DNA from: JAEULH01 sp034382075
GTDB taxonomy: Bacteria > Pseudomonadota > Alphaproteobacteria > Rhodospirillales > Defluviicoccaceae
Assembly: GCA_034382075.1 (NCBI GenBank)
Contig: JAXMOZ010000007.1
Span: forward strand, 1-64,000
Direction of reading: 5' to 3'
DNA length: 64,000 nt
In this document: positions 1 through 9,149 of the stretch, piece by piece
How the letters are laid out: each line of letters starts with the position of its first letter
How positions within the stretch are numbered: the first letter of the stretch is position 1
Notes under the pieces: model-generated
What the model was told of the DNA's origin: nothing
Database searches by the model: none
What the model saw: only the letters and a program-made list of their open reading frames with translations
Position numbers and translations under genes: made by a program

Positions 1-788
1 CGGTGCGCGCCGTACATGTCGAGCAGCCGTGGTTTCCCTACCGACTTCCCCCTGGTAGGCTAAGGAGGCGCTCCGGGCCAAGCGCAACCGCGCCGTGGTT
101 TCCCTACCGACTTCCCCCTGGTAGGCTGGGTCGGCGGCCTGCTGCTGCGGGATCTTCGCCGTGGTTTCCCTACCGACTTCCCCCTGGTAGGCTGAGGCGC
201 CTTCGTGCTCGCTGGCCAGCGCCGCCGTGGTTTCCCTACCGACTTCCCCCTGGTAGGCTTCGCTGAGGTCGTTCATGAACGCCGGCACCGCCGTGGTTTC
301 CCTACCGACTTCCCCCTGGTAGGCTGTCCACTCCATCGCGATGCGGTCGGGATCGGCCGTGGTTTCCCTACCGACTTCCCCCTGGTAGGCTGGATGGTGG
401 TTGCGCTGCATTGCCTTGATGGCCGTGGTTTCCCTACCGACTTCCCCCTGGTAGGCTGCCTCGCTCTCGCCCTCGTTGCGCCCCGCCGCCGTGGTTTCCC
501 TACCGACTTCCCCCTGGTAGGCTCAGGACCACGTAGCGGTAGGAGCTTCTTGCGGCCGTGGTTTCCCTACCGACTTCCCCCTGGTAGGCTGCGAGGCCGC
601 CGCCGGCCTTGTGCACCGCGGCCGTGGTTTCCCTACCGACTTCCCCCTGGTAGGCTGGAAGCCGCCGAGGAACGCCACGTCCTGTGGCCGTGGTTTCCCT
701 ACCGACTTCCCCCTGGTAGGCTTGCGCGTTTCCCGACGACTTCGCGCTCGTCGCCGTGGTTTCCCTACCGACTTCCCCCTGGTAGGCT
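1..788 (+). CRISPR. Type II-C CRISPR array, left end outside window
   Basis: Twelve identical 36-bp repeats start at 26, 92, 158, 224, 290, 356, 422, 488, 555, 621, 687 and 753. Each begins GCCGTGGTTTCCCTACC and ends CCCCCTGGTAGGCT. Ten spacers are 30 bp and one (524-554) is 31 bp; bases 1-25 are the end of a further spacer, so the array continues to the left. The anti-repeat upstream of cas9 is complementary to the plus-strand repeat, so mature crRNA should be a plus-strand spacer followed by the 5' part of the repeat; transcription therefore runs toward cas2. The last repeat (753-788) is as perfect as the others, so no decayed terminal repeat marks the distal end. By eye no spacer matches other sequence in the window. 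The open frames through this region arise because repeat plus spacer is 66 bp, a multiple of three; they are not genes. Confidence 0.98.
760..788 (+). promoter_or_regulatory. Possible promoter inside each CRISPR repeat (shown for last repeat)
   Basis: Within every repeat, TTTCCC at repeat positions 8-13 and TAGGCT at positions 31-36 are exactly 17 bp apart, and TAGGCT follows TGG, resembling an extended -10. Some type II-C arrays (Neisseria, Campylobacter) are known to be transcribed from promoters in the repeats that end in a -10 box. The match to consensus is only moderate (-10 three of six, -35 three of six), so this is a hypothesis. Confidence 0.3.
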
Positions 789-845
789 TGGTCGACGCTA
801 AAGCTGTAGTCCTGCTGTCTTTTCTGGCTCTTGCGGAACCCGAAA

Positions 846-1175
846 TCACAGCAGGACGAGCTGTTGAGGGGCGAGGCGCTCGCTTTTCGAGGCCTCGCCC
901 AGCAACAGCTTCATGCGCCCGTACTGCCGGTCCGTTACCTGAAGAGCCCGCACGCTCCCTTGCGGGGGAAGGTTCTGGCGGACGCGCTCGCGGTGAGCCG
1001 TGGCGCCGTCCTCGCCCCGGCAGACGCGGGCATAGACCGACCATTGCAGCATGAGGAAGCCGTCCTCCTTGAGGAAGTTGCGGAAGCGAGTAGCGTGTCG
1101 ACGCTGAACCTTGGTCCCGACCGGCAGGTCGAAGAAGACAAACAGCCACACGAAGCGAGCCTCCTCACTCTTCAT
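846..1175 (-). CDS. cas2: CRISPR-associated endonuclease Cas2
   Basis: Cas2 pairs with Cas1 to capture and integrate new spacers. The 109-residue product from the ATG at 1175 matches normal Cas2 length. It shows the first beta strand with the conserved acidic residue (VFFDLPVGTK, Asp 16) and the RRHATRFRNFL helix typical of type II Cas2. The gene sits between cas1 and the array, 57 bp from the last repeat. It is in frame with the cas1 frame upstream with no stop between them, so the annotated frame may run 846-2072 as one 408-residue protein in which this ATG is Met 300. An SD-like AGG nine bases upstream of the ATG could allow separate initiation. See the cas1 entry for why the fusion looks secondary. 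Confidence 0.88.
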   Translation of the reverse strand: MKSEEARFVWLFVFFDLPVGTKVQRRHATRFRNFLKEDGFLMLQWSVYARVCRGEDGATAHRERVRQNLPPQGSVRALQVTDRQYGRMKLLLGEASKSERLAPQQLVLL

Positions 1176-2072
1176 CGCCGTCAGCCTGACGCGGCAGCCG
1201 CAAGAGCGAAGCAGACTTGCACTCGAACGCACGACCAGGCTTGCCGCAACGAGTTCGGTAGCCGCGAGGAGCGTCATCACTTCTTCCCCAACGCAGGCAC
1301 CGACGACAAGGAGATCCGCCAGCGACTGTCTATCCTGTAGCGACAGCTCCGAACCCGCCCCGTCCGCACCGTCGCGTAGCAGCGCGACTACCAGCCTGTC
1401 GACGAACGGCCGGAATGGCTCAAGCACGTCGTCGGCAAGATTGAAGGCGTTGCTTGCGCTTGCATGTCGAAGCCCGACCGCGGGTAGCAGGCCATAGGCC
1501 GCGAGCGCCCGCGCGATTGCGGCCCTCGCGATCGCGTACCCGTAGTCAAGCATGGAGTTGCGTCGATCGGCGGCATTCGACCGAACGAACCCGTCGAACA
1601 AGCAGGTCCAGTAGTGCCGGGCGGCTTGTGCTTCGATGTTTGCCGGATCGCCCGAGCCGACGCGCTTGCTCATCTCCCTCAGCGCCGGCGCACCAGGCCG
1701 TCCGCACCTCTCCAGCGTCGCCGCCTGGTTCACGATCTTCGCCCGGACGATCCTCTGCCATAACCGCTTCTTCAGCGGCGCTCCCGCCTCGATTTGCAAT
1801 ACCGCCACCGCCGCCTGCCGGTGGTGACGGTGGAAGGGCAGCACCATGCCGCAGGGGTGGTGCTTGGCATCGGTGACCACGACGACAACGCCCTCCTCCA
1901 TGCATGCTGCAAGCAGCGAGGACGTCATCGTCGCCTGCGGCGTATCGAGGATGACCCAAGCCAAGTCTTCCAAGGGCAGACGGACGTCGCCGTCGTCCTG
2001 ACCAACTACGAGCTGGCCATTCGCCTTGACGAGGCGCGCCGGGCGGCTCAGGTGCAGGCCTTTCCACGCCAC
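1165..2072 (-). CDS. cas1: CRISPR integrase Cas1, with apparent frameshift near 1233
   Basis: Cas1 is the metal-dependent integrase that inserts spacers at the array. The N-terminus (MAWKGLHLSRPARL) and length are those of type II Cas1. The expected catalytic triad is present: Glu147 (DPANIEAQ), His203 (LRHAS) and Glu218 (DVLEPFRPF). In the open frame the protein continues past ELVAASLVV through a Cys-rich stretch straight into Cas2 (frame 846-2072, 408 residues). Stepping to the -1 frame near 1233 gives instead RAFECKSASLLRLPR and a stop at 1165-1167, which overlaps the cas2 start by 11 nt. That tail looks like a usual Cas1 C-terminus and gives the usual overlapping cas1-cas2 layout, so a one-base loss (real or in assembly) is the likely cause of the fusion. 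The start overlaps the end of cas9 by 25 nt. Confidence 0.85.
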
Positions 2073-5000
2073 GTCCTGACCTCTCGTTGCACCTCGGAGA
2101 TGCGCCCGAGGCGGTCGATGCGGAACTTCTTGAGCATCTTTAGATTGCGACCGCCGATGCCCGGGCGAGAATCCTGTAGGGTTGTAGGCGGAGAAACTTC
2201 CAGGTTCCCGCTGGCGCGATCAAAGCCGCGAAAATATCCAAAGATCACCTCGCCGTGGGGCTTGACCACTTCAATAAGCTGCAGTGCGTTAAGCGCCCAC
2301 AGGAACTCGTAAGAACTGTCAATAACTGGCCACGTATCCTCGGGTTTGTGCGCGACAACAGCACGCTGCGGCGGGCTCTCCATCGTTACGATCTGATGCG
2401 GGTAGATCGGAACGAAAAAGTACTGGTACCTGCCATTCGCTGCCTTCTTGCGAAAAACGTCGACACGCGCCATCTCGCCCCGCTCGGCTGCGCCGCCACG
2501 GACCTCCACGTCGACCTTGTTCTTCGTCAACAACCGAACCTTGCGGATCGGATCTCCGCGCGGCGACAGAGGCGGGCGGTCTTTTGGCTTTCCGGCATCC
2601 AGCCACGCCTGGATTGCGCACGCATAGGCGCCGTTCCGCTCCGGATCCTTCAGCCTCGCCAAGTCGCCAGCGGTGAACCTCTCGTTGACGGCCTTGCGCT
2701 CGTAGACGCAGTCGCGACCGTCGCGCACGGCGATCTGACGGATGGTCGCTGCGTGTGCTTCACCCCTCGCCCGGCAACGCTCGGCGCGAGCGACCAGGAT
2801 CGCTTCGTGCGCCGCTTTCACGTCCTGAAGGAAACCGGGCCACGGCAGCTCAAGATGCTTGAAGGCCTGCGGCCGCCCCTCGAGCTCGGCACGCTGGAAG
2901 GCCCGGGTCATGCGGTTGAGCATGCTCTCCGAAGTGGCGGCGACAACAATGGCGTCGATCGCATGGTGGCGGTCATCCGCGACCCGGATCCCGTCAACCT
3001 TCTTCAGCTTCTCGATGCCCCACCCTTGCCTCAGGCGCGCCGTCAACGACCCCGGCCTGGCGACGACCCTCCGCCGCCCTCCGCCGCCCGACCCTTGTTG
3101 CTCGTCGACGTACAGGAGCTTGAGGATCTCGCTTACCACTCTGGCCGCGTACCGCGTGTCGTTCAGGTTCCGGGCACGAAAGCCCTCTTCCCGCTCCGCC
3201 GCATCCTTCAGCAGATACATCCGCTTCTTCCGCGGCTTCATGTGCTTGATGCCTTCCACGCGGGCAGCGAACGCCTCCCATGGCTGCGGCCCAGCGTCGG
3301 CCCCCAGCCACTCGTACGGCGTCCTGTCTCTCTTATTTTGGTTCGCGCGGGCGAGGCACAGGCTCTTGTTGATAAAGCTGTCGTCGCCGAACCGGCTCCA
3401 GGGGAGGATGTGGTCGACCTGAGCCCGATTGTCGGACGAGACGATGCTTTCCGGCGCGATTGCCTCATCCGTATAGAGGCAGCGGCCGTCCTGTTCCTTC
3501 CATAGCTCAAAACGAAGCAGATCTTCGCCGTTCGGCTCCATCTTCAGCAGTTCGCGAAATTCCTCGCGCAGCCTCTCCTTGGCGGCGTTGCGTTTCTCGA
3601 TACCGCGGGAGATCTCGTCGCGCTCCTCGCGGCCCTTGCCGACATCCCGCGCCAGTTCGACGTGGATGCGCTCGGGAAGCCCGAACTCGTGGACGATGGC
3701 CTTCACCTGCTTCAGCGTTTCAAAAACCGCTTTCCGCGCGACGGGATTAGGAAGCAGCGTACGGAGGCACCCGGTAGCGTTTTCCGTACGCAGCAGCTCG
3801 CGGACGGCCTCCGGGCCGCGCAGCCGATGGCCATCCAGTGCGACATGCACCGCGCTTCGAGCGTGGTTGTAGCCTGCTTCGGTGCACGCCTCAGAGTAGA
3901 CCATCCCCTGGGCGAGATGCGGCAGAAGCGAACGAGCTGCCTTCGCCGAGATGTGGCCCGCGCCCTTGAACTCGCGGAATTTCCCTTCACGCAGCGCTTC
4001 TATCAGCGCGTCCGCCACCGCCTGATCGAGATCGAGGGCTTCAAGCCCCTCCTGAATCTTCACCTCGTCATTGCGGAACGTGAGGATCTCAGCGACACGG
4101 TCGAGCGTCGCCGGGCTTCTCAGCAGGCTCGCCCAGGCTGCGCCTTCCAGAACAGCCCGGAGCGCCGCTGTCCCCTCGGCCGCCCCGCCGGCTCGGGCAA
4201 CGATGTCCTGCTTCTCCTGGTCGAGGCTTATCCCGCAGAACCGTACCGCCGGGTCAAGGTCCAGCAGCTTGCGAAGCGTGCGGTAGGTCAGCGTCTTCTG
4301 CTTGCCAAAGGCGCCGAGGATGCTGGCAAGTTCCACGGTCGACAGCCTGCGCTCCTGGCCGCCGAGGCGCAGCGCATTCAGGCGGCAGAGCAGCCGGAAG
4401 CGCTCGAATGAGTAGCCGCGGCGAGCGGTGCGCCTTTCCGTCGGCTCGAACGGACACGACCCCACACTGTGCTCGCTGTCTTGCAGCGGCCGCTGGTAGA
4501 AGGCGGCTTCGGCAAAGCGTTCCTCCAGGTCCTCCGTTGCGAGCCGATTGTGCAGCCGCCTTTGCGCCGTGAACAATGCCCTGACTTCGCGTTCCAGGTC
4601 GTCGCGGAGAACCGTTCTCGAGAAATCACCCTCGTGGTTGCGGCCGCGGAAAACTGCCGGCGGGGCCGCGCGCTCTTCCCGGAAGGTGGCGTCGCGCCAA
4701 GCCATCTCCCCGGCTGTCCGGTACAGGGCCGCCCGCTCGCGCGTACGCTCCACCGCACGTTTCATCTTCGTTGTTTCGTCGGCTGCGTTCGCCTGCGCGT
4801 CGCGCTTCGAGTTCGAGCGAAACCCGCGGTGCCGGGCGATGTGGCCGAGCGCCACCGCGAGCTCCACGGGCGACAAGATCCTGTCCAGGCCTTCGGCCCG
4901 CAACGCCCACGGATTCAAGCCAGGGACCTTGAGCGCGTCCGGGCCCGGGTCTTCAAGAAGGCCCGCGCCGACGAAGAGCGATCGAACCGCGTTCATGCGC

Positions 5001-5200
5001 TGCCGCCTGTGCGAAATTACCCGCCGCTGACTGCGATGCATCCGCCGTACGGCGGCCTTCGGCACGCGGTCCTTCGCGGTTTCTGGTGCATCGAAAATCC
5101 AGGTGCCGGCAGCGCGGATACAGTTGCCGTCCAGCAGAGCCCACCCAAGAGACGCAATGCCTACGTCCAGTCCAAGAACAAGGTCGGTGTGCCGGCTCAT
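2048..5200 (-). CDS. cas9: Compact type II-C Cas9 nuclease
   Basis: RNA-guided DNA endonuclease that cuts both strands of a target matched by crRNA:tracrRNA. At 1050 residues it is in the type II-C size class. Counting from the ATG at 5200, RuvC-I has Asp12 (LVLGLDVGIASLGW). An Arg-rich bridge helix follows at about 50-75 (RRMHRSQRRVISHRRQR). RuvC-II has Glu515 (IHVELARD), HNH has Asp596-His597 with Asn611 (QVDHILPWSRF, SFINKSL), and RuvC-III has His746 and Asp749 (HHAIDA). All catalytic residues are intact. The ATG at 5200 has a G-run five bases upstream; a GTG at 5212 would add four residues. The C-terminal 300 residues should contain the wedge and PAM-interacting domains, whose specificity cannot be read by eye. 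No csn2 or cas4 is present, consistent with subtype II-C. Confidence 0.97.
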   Translation of the reverse strand: MSRHTDLVLGLDVGIASLGWALLDGNCIRAAGTWIFDAPETAKDRVPKAAVRRMHRSQRRVISHRRQRMNAVRSLFVGAGLLEDPGPDALKVPGLNPWALRAEGLDRILSPVELAVALGHIARHRGFRSNSKRDAQANAADETTKMKRAVERTRERAALYRTAGEMAWRDATFREERAAPPAVFRGRNHEGDFSRTVLRDDLEREVRALFTAQRRLHNRLATEDLEERFAEAAFYQRPLQDSEHSVGSCPFEPTERRTARRGYSFERFRLLCRLNALRLGGQERRLSTVELASILGAFGKQKTLTYRTLRKLLDLDPAVRFCGISLDQEKQDIVARAGGAAEGTAALRAVLEGAAWASLLRSPATLDRVAEILTFRNDEVKIQEGLEALDLDQAVADALIEALREGKFREFKGAGHISAKAARSLLPHLAQGMVYSEACTEAGYNHARSAVHVALDGHRLRGPEAVRELLRTENATGCLRTLLPNPVARKAVFETLKQVKAIVHEFGLPERIHVELARDVGKGREERDEISRGIEKRNAAKERLREEFRELLKMEPNGEDLLRFELWKEQDGRCLYTDEAIAPESIVSSDNRAQVDHILPWSRFGDDSFINKSLCLARANQNKRDRTPYEWLGADAGPQPWEAFAARVEGIKHMKPRKKRMYLLKDAAEREEGFRARNLNDTRYAARVVSEILKLLYVDEQQGSGGGGRRRVVARPGSLTARLRQGWGIEKLKKVDGIRVADDRHHAIDAIVVAATSESMLNRMTRAFQRAELEGRPQAFKHLELPWPGFLQDVKAAHEAILVARAERCRARGEAHAATIRQIAVRDGRDCVYERKAVNERFTAGDLARLKDPERNGAYACAIQAWLDAGKPKDRPPLSPRGDPIRKVRLLTKNKVDVEVRGGAAERGEMARVDVFRKKAANGRYQYFFVPIYPHQIVTMESPPQRAVVAHKPEDTWPVIDSSYEFLWALNALQLIEVVKPHGEVIFGYFRGFDRASGNLEVSPPTTLQDSRPGIGGRNLKMLKKFRIDRLGRISEVQREVRTWRGKACT

Positions 5201-5232
5201 GATGCCCCCCACTTGCAGCCTCGGTCACATCA

Positions 5233-5261
5233 TTGACAAAAAGGCCTCCGTGAGCAACCAT
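5233..5261 (+). promoter_or_regulatory. Putative tracrRNA promoter
   Basis: A perfect TTGACA -35 box lies at 5233-5238. Seventeen bases further is AACCAT (5256-5261), a poor -10 with three of six matches. It lies immediately before the anti-repeat and points away from cas9, as a tracrRNA promoter should. The -35 is convincing, the -10 is not. Confidence 0.45.
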
Positions 5262-5370
5262 GCCTCGGGAAGTCGGAAGGGAAACCACGGCAAGGTTTTC
5301 ACCGTTGGATTACCCCCGCAATGCGCTGCGGGGGGATTCCTCCGCGGGGTGTAGATTTGCCCCTGCGGAT
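5262..5370 (+). ncRNA. tracrRNA for the type II-C system
   Basis: Positions 5262-5291 are an anti-repeat. They carry GGGAAGTCGG, one mismatch, then AGGGAAACCACGGC, which is the reverse complement of the first 25 bases of the CRISPR repeat. A GCCT at the start can pair with the repeat's 3' end across a bulge. The tail downstream has a strong hairpin at 5313-5334 (CCCCCGCA/TGCGGGGG, six-base loop). A second hairpin at 5342-5368 pairs CCGCGGGG with CCCCTGCGG around one bulged T. Anti-repeat first and hairpins after is the order needed for Cas9 binding, and it fixes the direction as plus, divergent from cas9. Neither hairpin is followed by a clear T-run, so the 3' end is approximate. Confidence 0.88.
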
Positions 5371-5388
5371 TCGCTAGCCAACTTTAGC

Positions 5389-6555
<1,167 letters not shown>

Positions 6556-6659
6556 CGGCCGGGTTTAGGCCGGTGAGGAACATCGGACAACCCCGGCGCT
6601 GGCAGCGACGCGGCGTGGCCACCATGTCCCATGCGGCACGCGGGAGCAGGGGAGCGGGG

Positions 6660-7820
6660 ATGCCCGACGGCGAGACGAGGACGGTCCAGGTCGTGGGCTC
6701 GATCCACGACATCCCCGCCGCCGACTGGGACGCCTGCGCCGGAGCCGACAACCCCTTCCTCTGCCACGCCTTCTTCGCCGCGCTCGAGGACTCCGGCTCC
6801 GCCTGCGCCGAGACCGGCTGGCTGCCCCGGCATCTGCTGATCGCGGGCGACGGTGGCCATGCGGTGGGCTGCGCGCCGCTCTACCTGAAGAGCCACTCCT
6901 ACGGCGAATACGTCTTCGACTGGGGCTGGGCCGAGGCCTTCCAGCGCGCCGGCGGCCGCTACTACCCCAAGTTGCAGGCGGCGGTGCCGTTCACGCCGGT
7001 GACCGGACCCAGGCTCCTCGTTCGCGCCGGCGCGCCCGCCGGCACCGCCGAGGCCTTGGCCGCGGCAATGGTGCAACTGGCCAAGCAGCTCCGAGTCTCG
7101 TCGCTGCACGTGACCTTCCACACCCGAAACGAGGCTCCGCTGTTCACCCGGCTGGGCTTCCTGCCCCGGATCGGCCAGCAGTATCACTGGCGCAACGAGG
7201 GCTATGGCTCCTTCGAGGACTTCCTCGCTGCGCTCAGCTCGCGCAAGCGCAAGGCGGTGCGCAAGGAGCGCGCCGAGGCGGCTTGCCATGGGGTGCGGAT
7301 CCGCACGCTCACCGGCGGGGAGATCGAGCCCAGGCACTGGGACGCCTTCCACCGTTTCTATCTCGACACCGTGGAGAGGAAGTGGGCGCACGCCTACCTC
7401 ACCCGCGGTTTCTTCACCCTGCTGGGCGAGAGGATGGCGGAGCAGGTGCTGTTGATCGTGGCCGAAGACGGCGACGGCGAGCCGGTCGCGGGCGCGCTGA
7501 ACCTCATCGGCCCCGACGCCCTCTATGGCCGCTACTGGGGCTCGAACGCGGACTACCGGTTCCTCCACTTCGAGGCCTGCTACTACCGCGCCATCGACTT
7601 CGCCATCGCCAACGGCCTCGCCCGGGTCGAGGCCGGGGCGCAGGGGGCGCACAAGATCCAGCGGGGCTACCTGCCCGTTGCGACCTACAGCGCCCACTGG
7701 GTCGCCGAACCCGGCTTCCGCAAGGCGGTCGCACATTTTCTCGATGCCGAACGGCCGGCGGTCGAGGCCGAGATCGAAGAGCTTGCGGCGGCCTCGCCCT
7801 TCCGCCGCGACGGCTGCTGA
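6660..7820 (+). CDS. GNAT/FemAB-like N-acyltransferase (PF04339 family)
   Basis: 386-residue cytosolic protein resembling the 'peptidogalycan biosynthesis' or DUF482 family, which has two GNAT-like halves related to FemAB peptidyltransferases. Family-type segments seen are NPFLCHAFFAALEDSG near the N-terminus, SHSYGEYVFDWGWA, SSLHVTFHTRNEA, and the C-terminal half YGRYWGSNADYRFLHFEACYY followed by EAGAQGAHKIQRGYLP. The acyl donor and acceptor are unknown. The frame is open back to 6573, but the ATG at 6660 has GGAGCGGGG directly upstream and begins the recognisable protein, so I chose it. It converges with the CoA transferase at 7852. Confidence 0.85.
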   Translation: MPDGETRTVQVVGSIHDIPAADWDACAGADNPFLCHAFFAALEDSGSACAETGWLPRHLLIAGDGGHAVGCAPLYLKSHSYGEYVFDWGWAEAFQRAGGRYYPKLQAAVPFTPVTGPRLLVRAGAPAGTAEALAAAMVQLAKQLRVSSLHVTFHTRNEAPLFTRLGFLPRIGQQYHWRNEGYGSFEDFLAALSSRKRKAVRKERAEAACHGVRIRTLTGGEIEPRHWDAFHRFYLDTVERKWAHAYLTRGFFTLLGERMAEQVLLIVAEDGDGEPVAGALNLIGPDALYGRYWGSNADYRFLHFEACYYRAIDFAIANGLARVEAGAQGAHKIQRGYLPVATYSAHWVAEPGFRKAVAHFLDAERPAVEAEIEELAAASPFRRDGC

Positions 7821-7851
7821 TCCTGCCGGCCGTGGGTGGCCTGCGGCGACG

Positions 7852-8955
7852 CTACCCTTGCGCCGTCCGCCAGGCCGCCAGCACCTCGCCCACCTCGGCA
7901 TCGCGAACGTCGCCCGGCGGCGGCGGCGGCGCGCCGTCGACGATCGTCGGAAACAGCACCTCGGTCATCCCGTCGCGGCGGTGGATCAGGCCGCGTGCCT
8001 GAACCTGCGGATGCTCCGGCACCTCGGCGCAGGTCCAGGCCGGCTCGTAGCAGCAATCCGCCGGCAACAGCAGCGCGTCCCAGTGCTCGCGCGGTGCGCC
8101 GGCGAACATCTCCGCCAGTTCGCCGATCAGCGCTTTTTGCGGCAGCGGCTCGAACTGGCGGTCGATCCAGTCCGGCCTCTCGACGGCAGTGCAGAACGCC
8201 TGCCAGAACTTGGGCTCCAGCGGGCTCAGGGTGACGAACCGGCCGTCGGCGGTGCGATAGATCTGATAGAAGGCGGCGCCGCCGTTGATGACCGCTTGGC
8301 CCCGCGCCGGCGGCACCGTCAGCGCCGGCGCCTGCCAGGCGAGCAGGGATTCGCTCAAGCTCACGTCGAGGAAGCAGCCCTTGCCGCTCCGCCCCTTGGC
8401 GATCAGGGCGGCGAGGATGCTGGTCACCGCCTGCATCGAGCCGGCGTGATCGGCCATGGGCGGGTAGGGAATGATCGGGGTCTCCGCCGTTCCGGTCGCA
8501 TCCAGCGTGCCGGTGGCGGCGACGTAGCCCAGGTCGTGGCCCGGGGTGAGCCGGTACGGCCCGGTCTGGCCAAAGCCCGAAAGCGCGCAGTGGACCAGCC
8601 CGGGGTTCAGCTCCTGCAGCCGGTCGGGACCGAAGCCGAGGCGCTCGAGGACGCCCGGGCGAAACGACTCGAGCAGGACGTGGGCGCGCTCGACCAGGCT
8701 GGCGAAGGCGGCGTTACCGGCCTTGTCCTTGAGATCGAGGCTCAGCACCGTCTTGCCGGCGTTGATCATCCGGTAAAAGGGGGAGACGCCGCCGGGCTTG
8801 GCGGAGGTATCGAGCGAGCGCAGAGGGTCCCCCGCCGGCGGCTCCACCTTGACCACCTCCGCCCCCATGTCGGCCAGCAGCCTGGTGGCGAAGGGGCCTG
8901 GAAGATATTGGCTGAGGTCGAGAACGCGCAGGCCCTGGAGGAACTCGTTGATCAT
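7852..8955 (-). CDS. Family III CoA-transferase (CaiB/BaiF)
   Basis: 367-residue CoA transferase of the formyl-CoA transferase/carnitine CoA-transferase family, which moves CoA between carboxylic acids. Seen are the N-terminal LRVLDLSQYLPGPFATRLLADMGAEVVKVE, the ESFRPGVLERLGFG helix, LVHCALSGFGQTGPY, and GHDLGYVAATG with the family's catalytic Asp position (GHD). The frame is open upstream to 9150, but MINEFLQGL at 8955 begins the family homology and has GGGAAGGGG upstream. There is no partner enzyme nearby to suggest the substrate (acyl-CoA racemase activity is also possible in this family). Confidence 0.92.
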   Translation of the reverse strand: MINEFLQGLRVLDLSQYLPGPFATRLLADMGAEVVKVEPPAGDPLRSLDTSAKPGGVSPFYRMINAGKTVLSLDLKDKAGNAAFASLVERAHVLLESFRPGVLERLGFGPDRLQELNPGLVHCALSGFGQTGPYRLTPGHDLGYVAATGTLDATGTAETPIIPYPPMADHAGSMQAVTSILAALIAKGRSGKGCFLDVSLSESLLAWQAPALTVPPARGQAVINGGAAFYQIYRTADGRFVTLSPLEPKFWQAFCTAVERPDWIDRQFEPLPQKALIGELAEMFAGAPREHWDALLLPADCCYEPAWTCAEVPEHPQVQARGLIHRRDGMTEVLFPTIVDGAPPPPPGDVRDAEVGEVLAAWRTAQG

Positions 8956-9149
8956 GATCGCCCCTTCCCTGAATAGCCGGCGCACGTCGCGGCCGCCACC
9001 GGCGTGCAGCGTCTGCGCCCGCAGGGCTTGGCCTGTCAAGGCGCGGGCCGGGTTCACGGAAACGACGGCATCCCAGGATAGGGCGGCGGTGTGCATCCCG
9101 CGTAGACTGGCGTCCAACCGAATGCAACGCGTGGGATGAGGGGAGCGCA

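Noticed and set aside
3..801. Two long repetitive open frames across the array, with PWFPYRLPPGRL and GFPTDFPLVG repeats
   Set aside because: They are translations of the 36-bp CRISPR repeat; the 66-bp period keeps phase open. No ribosome site or non-repeat domain.
846..2072. A deliberate, evolved Cas1-Cas2 fusion protein as the main call
   Set aside because: The -1 frame restores a normal-looking Cas1 end and gene overlap, so I treat the fusion as secondary and report it as a finding.
2255..3505. 416-codon plus-strand frame within cas9
   Set aside because: Antisense shadow of cas9 with no family features; cas9 motifs are continuous on the other strand.
5200..5290. tracrRNA on the minus strand, reading toward cas9
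   Set aside because: That strand gives no hairpins after the anti-repeat and has the wrong order of anti-repeat and tail; the plus strand has both hairpins and a TTGACA box.
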